NCBI GenBank assembly: GCA_035644935.1
Contig: DASQNO010000081.1
Location: 1 to 8,950, forward strand
Direction: 5' to 3'
DNA from: CADCVW01 sp035644935
GTDB lineage: Bacteria > Pseudomonadota > Alphaproteobacteria > Sphingomonadales > Sphingomonadaceae
DNA length: 8,950 nt
Below the pieces are notes generated by a model. That model had not been told where the DNA came from. It searched no databases and saw nothing but the letters and a program-made list of their open reading frames with translations. The position numbers were made by a program, and so were the translations under genes. Positions 1 through 6,795 of the stretch are shown here, in pieces. How positions within the stretch are numbered: position 1 is the first letter of the stretch; the number at the start of each line of letters is the position of its first letter.

Positions 1-1613
<1,613 letters not shown>

Positions 1614-1637
1614 GGCTTGGAATTTCCTCCACTGCTT

Positions 1638-1672
1638 TTGCGTTTCTTGGCTTGCCGCTTATGAGAACGCAA
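1638..1672 (+). promoter_or_regulatory. Possible lgt promoter overlapped by an inverted repeat in the divergent intergenic region
   Basis: Seen: TTGCGT (1638-1643), a 16-nt spacer and TATGAG (1660-1665), a moderate sigma-70-like pair (3/6 and 4/6 matches to consensus). It would start transcription near 1672, about 20 nt before the TTG chosen for lgt. The same bases carry a 7-bp inverted repeat, TTGCGTT (1638-1644) and AACGCAA (1666-1672), which could be an operator for one or both divergent genes. Both signals are weak, and a 7-bp repeat in a region this size can arise by chance. Confidence 0.3.
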
Positions 1673-1690
1673 TCTTCCGGGGGGAAAACC

Positions 1691-2575
1691 TTGATCCTGT
1701 CGTTTCTGGCGCAAGCCGCCGCCGCTTTGCCGCCCGTCTCCCCGTCCGCGATCCGCTTCGAGGACCTCGGCTTGTCGCCGATCGCGCTGGACCTCGGCTT
1801 CTTCAAGCTGCGCTGGTACAGCCTCGCCTATCTGGCCGGCATCCTGATCGGCTGGTGGTACCTGTTGCGGCTGCTCGTGCAGCCAGGCGCGCCCATGGCC
1901 CGCCGCCATGCCGACGACATGATCTTCTATGCGACGCTGGGCATCATCATCGGCGGCCGCGTCGCCTATATCCTGTTCTACCAGCCTTCGATCCTGCAGA
2001 ACCCGCTCGACATTCTCAAATTATGGGAAGGGGGCATGTCGCTGCACGGCGGGCTCGCCGGTGTCCTTCTCGGCATCTGGTACCTGGCGCGCAAGAATGA
2101 CCTGAGTTTCCTGCGCATCTGCGACTATGTCGCCTGCGTCGCACCGTTCGGGCTGCTGTTCGGGCGGCTGGCCAACTTCGTTAACGGAGAGCTGTGGGGC
2201 CGCCCCACCGACGTGCCCTGGGCGATGATCTTCCCCACCGGCGGCGAGGTCGCGCGTCACCCCAGCCAGCTCTACGAAGCCGGGCTGGAGGGCCTGCTGC
2301 TCGGCGCCGTGCTGCTCTTCATGTTCTGGCGCACCGACGCGCGCTACCATCCGGGCAAGCTCTTCGGCACCGGGTTGATCATCTACGGCGTCAGCCGCTT
2401 CCTGGTGGAATTCGTGCGGCAGCCCGACCCGGGCCTCGAAAACCTGTCCTGGGGCTTGTCGATGGGGCAGACGCTCACCGTGCCGCTGATCATCGCAGGG
2501 GCGTGGCTGGTCGCCACCGCCAGGGCGCGGCGGGTGCGGGTGGAAGGGGTTGCGGGGACGCAGAGCGTCGCCTGA
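1691..2575 (+). CDS. lgt: Prolipoprotein diacylglyceryl transferase (Lgt)
   Basis: Lgt is an inner-membrane enzyme that transfers diacylglycerol from phosphatidylglycerol to the lipobox cysteine of prolipoproteins, the first step of lipoprotein maturation. From TTG 1691 the protein has 294 residues, close to the usual family size (about 290). It shows several hydrophobic segments, the HGG motif (H119), the Lgt signature GRLANFVNGELWG (R159, N162), RHPSQLYEA, and EFVRQPD near the C-terminus (R243). The 40-residue spacing from H119 to R159 equals that of H103 and R143 in E. coli Lgt. I prefer TTG 1691 over ATG 1661 because a G-rich purine run (1679-1688) sits just upstream, the extra N-terminal codons have poor GC at third positions, and the ATG lies within the possible -10 box. 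ATG 1661 (304 residues) remains possible. The next plus-strand gene is an apparently unrelated histidine kinase. Confidence 0.97.
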   Translation: MILSFLAQAAAALPPVSPSAIRFEDLGLSPIALDLGFFKLRWYSLAYLAGILIGWWYLLRLLVQPGAPMARRHADDMIFYATLGIIIGGRVAYILFYQPSILQNPLDILKLWEGGMSLHGGLAGVLLGIWYLARKNDLSFLRICDYVACVAPFGLLFGRLANFVNGELWGRPTDVPWAMIFPTGGEVARHPSQLYEAGLEGLLLGAVLLFMFWRTDARYHPGKLFGTGLIIYGVSRFLVEFVRQPDPGLENLSWGLSMGQTLTVPLIIAGAWLVATARARRVRVEGVAGTQSVA

Positions 2576-2663
2576 TGCCAGGCGCGGGCCCCGCTTTGTC
2601 CGCTGCGGGCTATTGCGGATGCCGGCGTCCGGTGGAATGGCTGGCCCCGAGAGCTGCATCATC

Positions 2664-2689
2664 GGAACCGATGCGCTGGTAACCCCGAT
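2664..2689 (+). promoter_or_regulatory. EcfG (general stress response)-type promoter match upstream of the histidine kinase
   Basis: Seen: GGAAC (2664-2668), 17 nt, then CGAT (2686-2689). The known alphaproteobacterial EcfG consensus is GGAAC, 16-17 nt, CGTT, so only one base differs. Transcription would begin near 2696, giving a leader of about 40 nt that contains the ribosome binding site at 2723-2726 and the TTG start at 2735. It lies in non-coding DNA at a suitable distance from the gene. The functional role is inferred. Confidence 0.45.
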
Positions 2690-2734
2690 CGCCAAGTGGC
2701 TCCGCAGCCCGCCGGTTCCGATGGAGAAAGCGCT

Positions 2735-3742
2735 TTGACCACCGAAGCTCCAGCTGTTCACGCCCACCGGTGGTCAGTCGAAGACCTCAACCGGTCCGTC
2801 GAGGCCGCGGGCATCGCGCTCTGGACGTGGAACGTCGACGACGACGGCTTCACGATGGACGAGGCCGGTTTCCGGCTCTGGGGCATCCCGCTAAAGCAGC
2901 GCGTCACGTTCGAGGAGCTCTCCGCCCATATCCATCCCGCGGATCGCGACCGGGTTCGCGCGGCGTTCGCGGCCACGCGGGCGGTTGTCGGAAGTTACGA
3001 GACCGACTTCCGCATCCTGCTCGGCGACGAGGTGCGCTGGATCGCCTCGCGCGGGCGGGGCGACGACGTCGGCATGGTCGCCAGGATCATGTTCGGGATC
3101 TTCCTGGACGTCACGGGCCGCAAGCAGGCCGAGGAAGGTCACGAGCTGCTCGCCGGCGAAATGAGCCACCGGGTCAAGAACCTGCTCGCCATCGCCGCGG
3201 GCCTCGCGCAGATCACCTCCCGATCGACCAGCAGCACGACCGACATGGCGCGCGAGCTGACGCAGCGCCTGACGGCTCTTGGCCGCGCCCACGACCTCGT
3301 CCGGCCGCTTCCCGGCGGGCAAGGCAGCGCCGCCCTGCTCGGCGATCTCCTCTCGGTGCTGCTCGCGCCCTATGACGATCTCGGCGCCTTCAGCGGCCGG
3401 ATCAGGGTCGCGGTCGAGCGCATGGGCGTCGGCGAGGCGGCGGCGACCAGCCTGGCGCTGGTCATCCACGAACTTGCGACCAACTCGCTCAAATACGGCG
3501 CGCTGAAGGCGGAAACCGGGATGCTGGAGATCACGACCACATCGACCGAAACGCAGCTAGAGCTGACCTGGATGGAACGCGGCGGCCCGGAAGTCGTGGC
3601 CCCGCCCGAAGCCGCGGGCTTTGGAAGCAAGCTGGTCCACCGCAGCGTATCCAAACAGCTTGGCGGCGCCATCGAGTATGACTGGGCGCCCGAAGGGCTG
3701 ATCGTGACGCTCAGAATCAGCCGGGACAGGCTGGCGTCCTGA
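2735..3742 (+). CDS. PAS domain-containing HWE-family sensor histidine kinase
   Basis: This is predicted to be a soluble sensor kinase that autophosphorylates on a histidine and passes the phosphate to a response regulator. No membrane segment or signal peptide is visible in the 335 residues. Residues about 20-135 form a PAS/PAC sensor region (WTWNVDDDGF to FLDVTGRKQAEE); the LOV flavin-binding cysteine motif is absent. The phosphoacceptor box is EMSHRVKN (H145). The N-box HELATNSLKYGA (H245, N250) and WME (W279, E281) are the hallmarks of the HWE family, and a glycine box GFGSKLV starts at 295. TTG 2735 is preferred over in-frame GTG 2696 because GGAG (2723-2726) sits 8 nt upstream. No response regulator is adjacent, so it is an orphan kinase here. 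Sphingomonad kinases of this type (Pak proteins) phosphorylate PhyR; that partner is an inference. The kinase ends 27 nt before a convergent gene. Confidence 0.93.
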   Translation: MTTEAPAVHAHRWSVEDLNRSVEAAGIALWTWNVDDDGFTMDEAGFRLWGIPLKQRVTFEELSAHIHPADRDRVRAAFAATRAVVGSYETDFRILLGDEVRWIASRGRGDDVGMVARIMFGIFLDVTGRKQAEEGHELLAGEMSHRVKNLLAIAAGLAQITSRSTSSTTDMARELTQRLTALGRAHDLVRPLPGGQGSAALLGDLLSVLLAPYDDLGAFSGRIRVAVERMGVGEAAATSLALVIHELATNSLKYGALKAETGMLEITTTSTETQLELTWMERGGPEVVAPPEAAGFGSKLVHRSVSKQLGGAIEYDWAPEGLIVTLRISRDRLAS

Positions 3743-3769
3743 GCCGCCGCTCGGGCGTTCGCTACGCCG

Positions 3770-4429
3770 TTACTCCACCCGAAACTCGGTGACGATCAGC
3801 CGCGCCCGCCCCGTCGCGTAGACGCCGTGTCCGGCGCCGTCGCCGCCGCCCATCACGAAGCCGACCTGATCCGCGTCGGCCTTTGCGGCGCGGAACGCGG
3901 CCGGTTGCGTGCGGGCGCTGGAACCCTGCACCGCCGTCCAGTTGGCGTCGAGCGGGGCGATCATGACATGCGTGCCCGGCGTCACCGGGGAACGCGTGGC
4001 GAAGGTCGCGTACCAGCGATACGTTTCGAACGGCCCCCGCGCGGTCCAGTTGTCGCCGCCCCGCTGAAAGTACAAGGTAATCATCGACGGCAGCGTCGGC
4101 GCGGTTCTGGGCACGATACGCGTGCCCGGCTCCGCTTCGATGCGGTAGCGCATGACGATGCGGCGCTTGCCCTGCAGCGAACCGTGGCGGAACGTCACGT
4201 AGTGCACGCTGCCGGGCGCCTGCGGCAGATCGATGGAGAACGCGCCGTTGCGCCCAGGCGTCGGGTGCAGGGGCATGCGCCGCGAATAGTTGCGGCCGCG
4301 CACCACCGGTCCGATGATCCACCCCTCCGCGCCCGGCGCGGACGCGGCGGCGGCGGCCCTCGCCGGATCGGGTCCGGCGGAGGTGGCGGAAAGCGCGAGC
4401 GCAAAGGCGGCGGCGGCACGGAACAACAT
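3770..4429 (-). CDS. Exported protein of unknown function, probably beta-rich
   Basis: I do not recognise the family. The 219-residue protein begins with a typical signal peptide: MLFR, a run of Ala/Leu/Phe, then a probable cleavage site after PARA near residue 25. The mature part starts with a low-complexity alanine stretch. It is then rich in alternating hydrophobic and polar residues and aromatics (for example VHYVTFRHGSL, ITLYFQRGGDNW, YRWYATF). It ends in a glycine-rich GFVMGGGDGAGHGVYATG followed by ARLIVTEFRVE. This pattern suggests a beta-sandwich or lectin-like fold in the periplasm or outside the cell, which is inference. No lipobox cysteine, catalytic signature or membrane anchor is visible. 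GGAG (plus-strand 4439-4442) lies 9 nt upstream of the ATG and supports this start. It converges on the kinase and diverges from the downstream methyltransferase. A run of seven identical bases lies just upstream of the ribosome binding site. Confidence 0.8.
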   Translation of the reverse strand: MLFRAAAAFALALSATSAGPDPARAAAAASAPGAEGWIIGPVVRGRNYSRRMPLHPTPGRNGAFSIDLPQAPGSVHYVTFRHGSLQGKRRIVMRYRIEAEPGTRIVPRTAPTLPSMITLYFQRGGDNWTARGPFETYRWYATFATRSPVTPGTHVMIAPLDANWTAVQGSSARTQPAAFRAAKADADQVGFVMGGGDGAGHGVYATGRARLIVTEFRVE

Positions 4430-4752
4430 CGATCGTCTCTCCGGGGGGGTTGTTTGCTCCTTCTGACACGCCGCGCCTAACGGTGGCCTGAACCCCGCCA
4501 GCTGCGCTCGGCAGGCTCCATCGCACCCTTATGCGGAGGCGACCGCAAAAAGCGCTGTCCTACAGCGCCGGTACGCGTCAAGGCTGGTCGCATGCCGCGT
4601 ACGCCGCGCCCGTTCCGAACCACCTTGCACGCCGCGCGCCCTACCGAAGATCATGGATTTGCGTGCAGCACTGTGATCTCCGCGAACTTAGTAGTCGTTT
4701 TGGGACAGTTCGCCCGTCCAAACGGTCGGCGACTCGCCGGCGCCGGCCACGG
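4430..4752. other. Gene-free stretch between divergent genes
   Basis: About 320 bases without a convincing gene. It should hold the promoter of the minus-strand exported protein and that of the plus-strand methyltransferase. I see a perfect 7-bp-arm hairpin at 4552-4568 (listed separately) and an imperfect inverted repeat at about 4696-4724 (CGTTT..GG..AC against GTCCAAACG with bulges). I find no clear sigma-70 or EcfG promoter. An open frame from ATG 4531 joins the methyltransferase frame, but its residues are arginine-rich and its third positions lack the GC bias of the real genes, so it is probably not translated. Confidence 0.6.
4547..4568 (-). terminator. Rho-independent terminator-like hairpin on the minus strand (or a palindromic operator)
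   Basis: On the plus strand AAAAA (4547-4551) is followed by GCGCTGT (4552-4558), CCT and ACAGCGC (4562-4568), a perfect 7-bp stem. Read on the minus strand this is a GC-rich stem (8 bp with one G-U pair), a 3-nt loop and five U residues, the form of an intrinsic terminator. There is no minus-strand gene immediately to its right, so it would stop antisense transcription from the methyltransferase region. The dyad could instead bind a regulator of the divergent genes. Confidence 0.5.
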
Positions 4753-5808
4753 GTGACCGCGCTCGCCGTCGCCTTGGTCCGGCGCATCGCCGAATGCGGG
4801 CCCATTTCCGTCGCGGACTACATGGCCGCCGCCAATGCGCATTATTACGCTACGCGCGACCCGCTGGGCGCCGCCGGCGACTTCACCACCGCGCCCGAGA
4901 TCAGCCAGATGTTCGGCGAACTCGTCGGCGTCTGCCTCGCGGAACTGTGGGGGCGCGCCGCGGCAAAGGGCGCATCAGGCCGGGGTCCTGTGCAATATGT
5001 CGAACTCGGCCCTGGCCGCGGTACGCTGGCGAGCGACGCGCTGCGCGTGCTGCACCGTGCGCGGCTGTCGCCGTCCGTCCACCTCGTGGAAACCAGCCCG
5101 ATGCTGCGCGCGGCGCAGGCGCAGGCGCTGCCCGGCGCATGCTGGCACGACAGCGTCGAAAGCCTGCCGAACGAAGGCGCGCTGCTGATCGTCGCCAACG
5201 AATTCTTCGACGCGCTGCCGATCCATCAGCACGTCCGCACCCCGGCCGGCTGGCGCGAGCGGCTGGTGGACGCAACGGCGAACGGCTTCGCCCCGGTTCC
5301 CGGCCGCGACGATACCGGCGACGAGGTTCCCGCCGCGCTGCGCGTCAGCCCCGTCGGCAGCATCTTCGAAGCCTCCCCCGTGTCGCTGGACATCGTCCGT
5401 ACGCTGGCCGCACGGCTCGCCGTGCAAGGCGGCGCGATGCTGATCATCGATTACGGCCACAACCGAACCGCGATCGGCGAAACGCTGCAGGCCGTCCGCC
5501 GCCACGCTCCCGCGCCCGTCTTCGCCGAACCCGGCGAGAACGACCTCACCGCCCACGTCGATTTCGACGCGCTGCGCCGCGCGGCGCGCGGCGGTGGCGC
5601 GGTGGTCAGCGGTCCCCGGACGCAGGGCGGTTGGCTGGCCGCAATGGGCATCGCGGTGCGCGCCGCCGCGCTCGCCCGCGCCGACCCGGCTCGCGCGGCG
5701 CAAGTGTACGGCGCCCGCGAGCGGCTGACCGGCGCGGCAGCGATGGGTCGCCTCTTCAAGGTCTTGGGCGTCCACGCGCCCGCCTGGCCGCAACCCGAGG
5801 GGTTCTGA
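4753..5808 (+). CDS. MidA/NDUFAF7-family SAM-dependent methyltransferase
   Basis: This belongs to the COG1565 family. The mitochondrial member NDUFAF7 methylates an arginine of a complex I subunit during assembly; the bacterial substrate is less certain. In the 351 residues I see the conserved N-terminal GAAGDFTTAPEISQMFGE (G42-D43-F44), the SAM-binding loop VELGPGRGT (E84 to T91), NEFFDALP (N149-P156), IIDYGH (D233-H236) and DLTAHVDFDAL, all characteristic. The start is GTG 4753, giving VTALAVALVRRI, which fits the usual N-terminus (start, short helix, GPISVADYM). No clear ribosome binding site precedes it, so the gene may be leaderless or weakly initiated. Upstream in-frame codons are arginine-rich and not convincing. 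Its stop (TGA) overlaps an ATG that is one of two possible pgeF starts, so the two genes are very probably co-transcribed. Confidence 0.93.
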   Translation: MTALAVALVRRIAECGPISVADYMAAANAHYYATRDPLGAAGDFTTAPEISQMFGELVGVCLAELWGRAAAKGASGRGPVQYVELGPGRGTLASDALRVLHRARLSPSVHLVETSPMLRAAQAQALPGACWHDSVESLPNEGALLIVANEFFDALPIHQHVRTPAGWRERLVDATANGFAPVPGRDDTGDEVPAALRVSPVGSIFEASPVSLDIVRTLAARLAVQGGAMLIIDYGHNRTAIGETLQAVRRHAPAPVFAEPGENDLTAHVDFDALRRAARGGGAVVSGPRTQGGWLAAMGIAVRAAALARADPARAAQVYGARERLTGAAAMGRLFKVLGVHAPAWPQPEGF

Positions 5809-5846
5809 TGCGTCCTTCGCCACATGGGGCCGCAACGGAAGACCGC

Positions 5847-6620
5847 ATGAGCCAAACCACCATCGACGTCATCATCTCGCCCCACCTCGCCGGCGCCCGC
5901 CATGGGTTTCTCGGCCGCCGCGGCGGCCTGTCCGCCGGCCGCTACGCCGCGCTCAACGTCGGCCTCGGCTCCGACGACGATGTTACGGCGGTAGCCGCGA
6001 ATCGGCGCATCGCGCGCGAGGCGGTGGCGCCCGGCGCGGCGCTGATCACCCTCTTCCAGGTGCACGGGGCGGAGGTCGTCACCGCCACCGGGCCGATCCC
6101 CGACGCGGAACGCCCCCGCGCCGATGCGCTGGTCACGGATCGTCCGGGGCTGGCGCTCGGCATTCTCACCGCCGATTGCGCGCCCATCCTGTTCGCGGAC
6201 GCGGAGGCCGGCGTCATCGGCGCCGCGCACGCGGGCTGGAAAGGCGCGTTGAGCGGCGTCGCGGCGGCGACGGTGGCGGCGATGGGAGCTCTGGGCGCGG
6301 ATCGCGACCGTATCGCAGCGGCCATCGGGCCGTGCATCGCGCGCGCCTCCTACGAGGTGGACGACGCCTTTCTCGCCCGCTTCGTCGAAGCGGAACGCGA
6401 GCACGAACGCTTCTTCAGCGCCGGCCGCTCCGGTCATCATCGCTTCGACCTCGAAGGTTTCGTCGCCGCCAGCCTCGCCGCCGCGGGCGTTCGGGCGATC
6501 CATGCGACGGGGCTGGACACCTATGCCGACGAAACGCGTTTCTTCAGCTACCGCCGCGCTACGCACCGCGGTGAACCCGACTACGGGCGTCAGCTTTCGC
6601 TGATCGCCCTGCCGGAGTAG
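5847..6620 (+). CDS. pgeF: Peptidoglycan editing factor PgeF (YfiH/laccase-domain family)
   Basis: PgeF (E. coli YfiH) is a cytoplasmic amidase that removes wrongly built UDP-MurNAc precursors carrying L-Ser in place of L-Ala; the family was long called polyphenol oxidase or multicopper oxidase. The metal-site residues are present: H73 in LFQVHGAEVV, C111 in LTADCAP and H128 in GAAHAGWKG. The 17-residue gap between C111 and H128 matches C107 and H124 of E. coli. Other conserved parts are GFLGRRGGLS, LNVGLGSDDD, AAIGPCI, YEVDD and the C-terminal FFSYRRA. Two starts compete. ATG 5808 overlaps the previous stop as TGATG with GAGGGG upstream; ATG 5847 has GGAAG 5 nt upstream. I prefer 5847 (257 residues) because the 12 codons between them have only about half GC at third positions, unlike the rest, and because the family usually starts close to the GFLGRRGG motif. 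Confidence 0.95.
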   Translation: MSQTTIDVIISPHLAGARHGFLGRRGGLSAGRYAALNVGLGSDDDVTAVAANRRIAREAVAPGAALITLFQVHGAEVVTATGPIPDAERPRADALVTDRPGLALGILTADCAPILFADAEAGVIGAAHAGWKGALSGVAAATVAAMGALGADRDRIAAAIGPCIARASYEVDDAFLARFVEAEREHERFFSAGRSGHHRFDLEGFVAASLAAAGVRAIHATGLDTYADETRFFSYRRATHRGEPDYGRQLSLIALPE

Positions 6621-6625
6621 TGAAC

Positions 6626-6647
6626 CCTCTCCCGCATGCGGGAGAGG
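6626..6647. repeat. Left terminal hairpin of the composite repeat, perfect 22-bp palindrome
   Basis: CCTCTCCCGCA (6626-6636) is followed directly by its exact reverse complement (6637-6647). It begins 6 nt after the pgeF stop codon. In RNA the central bases must open as a loop, leaving about 9 bp of stem. It is not followed by a T-run on either strand, so it is a poor intrinsic terminator but could stabilise the 3' end of the pgeF message. Confidence 0.8.
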
Positions 6648-6688
6648 AGCGAGACTTGGCGGCTCTGCCGACTAGTCGCAGCGGTGAT

Positions 6689-6719
6689 GGTCTTCTCCGC
6701 GAAAGCAAGGAAGAAGACC
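6689..6719. repeat. Internal hairpin 1 of the composite repeat
   Basis: GGTCTTCT (6689-6696) and AGAAGACC (6712-6719) are perfect complements separated by 15 nt. The stem is weaker than the terminal ones and is best read as part of the folded composite element. Confidence 0.55.
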
Positions 6720-6726
6720 CTCGACT

Positions 6727-6746
6727 CCCAAGCCGTTAGGCTTGGG
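6727..6746. repeat. Internal hairpin 2 of the composite repeat
   Basis: CCCAAGCC (6727-6734) and GGCTTGGG (6739-6746) form a perfect 8-bp stem around the 4-nt loop GTTA. No T-run follows on either strand, so it is not a standard intrinsic terminator. Confidence 0.65.
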
Positions 6747-6751
6747 CCCCT

Positions 6752-6777
6752 CCTCTCCCGCATCGTTGCGGGAGAGG
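6752..6777. repeat. Right terminal hairpin of the composite repeat, directly before a ribosome binding site
   Basis: CCTCTCCCGCA (6752-6762), loop TCGT, and TGCGGGAGAGG (6767-6777) make an 11-bp perfect stem, the same arms as the left end. ATTTATT follows, so a weak terminator role on the plus strand is conceivable. The ribosome binding site GGAG (6785-6788) of the next gene begins 8 nt beyond, so folding could influence its translation or mark a processing site. Confidence 0.75.
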
Positions 6778-6795
6778 ATTTATTGGAGCGAATGC

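Larger units (their letters stand above)
6626..6777. repeat. 152-bp composite non-coding repeat with near-identical hairpins at both ends
   Basis: The element fills nearly all the space between the pgeF stop (6620) and the next start (6796). Both ends carry the same 11-bp arm, CCTCTCCCGCA, paired with TGCGGGAGAGG. At the left the arms abut (6626-6647); at the right they enclose TCGT (6752-6777). Between them lie a 10-bp palindrome CGACTAGTCG (6669-6678), GGTCTTCT/AGAAGACC (6689-6696 and 6712-6719) and CCCAAGCC/GGCTTGGG (6727-6746). Because both ends are self-complementary and alike, they also form terminal inverted repeats of the whole unit. This looks like a dispersed REP-type or MITE-like intergenic element. 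I see no clear target-site duplication and only short non-gene frames inside. In RNA it would be a chain of hairpins. Confidence 0.75.

Noticed and set aside
2583..2600. GC-rich dyad followed by TTT after lgt, as a possible terminator
   Set aside because: The arms leave almost no loop and only three T residues follow, so it is not a credible intrinsic terminator.
2575..2682. Small frame overlapping the lgt stop as TGATG (MPGAGPALSAAGYCGC..., 35 codons)
   Set aside because: The overlap looks like translational coupling, but codon bias is weak and the peptide resembles nothing known. It may be a remnant of the junction where the next gene once followed lgt, which I cannot show.
2954..2968. GTTC-N7-GTTC, the alphaproteobacterial LexA (SOS) box pattern
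   Set aside because: It lies well inside the histidine kinase coding region and is explained by the codons for V-R-A-A-F. There is no promoter context.
3754..3768. Small hairpin GGCGT-TCGCT-ACGCC between the converging kinase and exported-protein genes
   Set aside because: It has only a 5-bp stem and no T-run on either side, so it is too weak to call a terminator.
4443..4449. Run of seven G next to the ribosome binding site of the exported protein, as a possible phase-variation tract
   Set aside because: Seven bases is short for slipped-strand switching in a GC-rich genome, and it lies outside both the coding sequence and the core binding site.
4531..4752. N-terminal extension of the methyltransferase to ATG 4531
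   Set aside because: The added 74 residues are arginine-rich, lack GC bias at third positions and precede a start region that already matches the family N-terminus.
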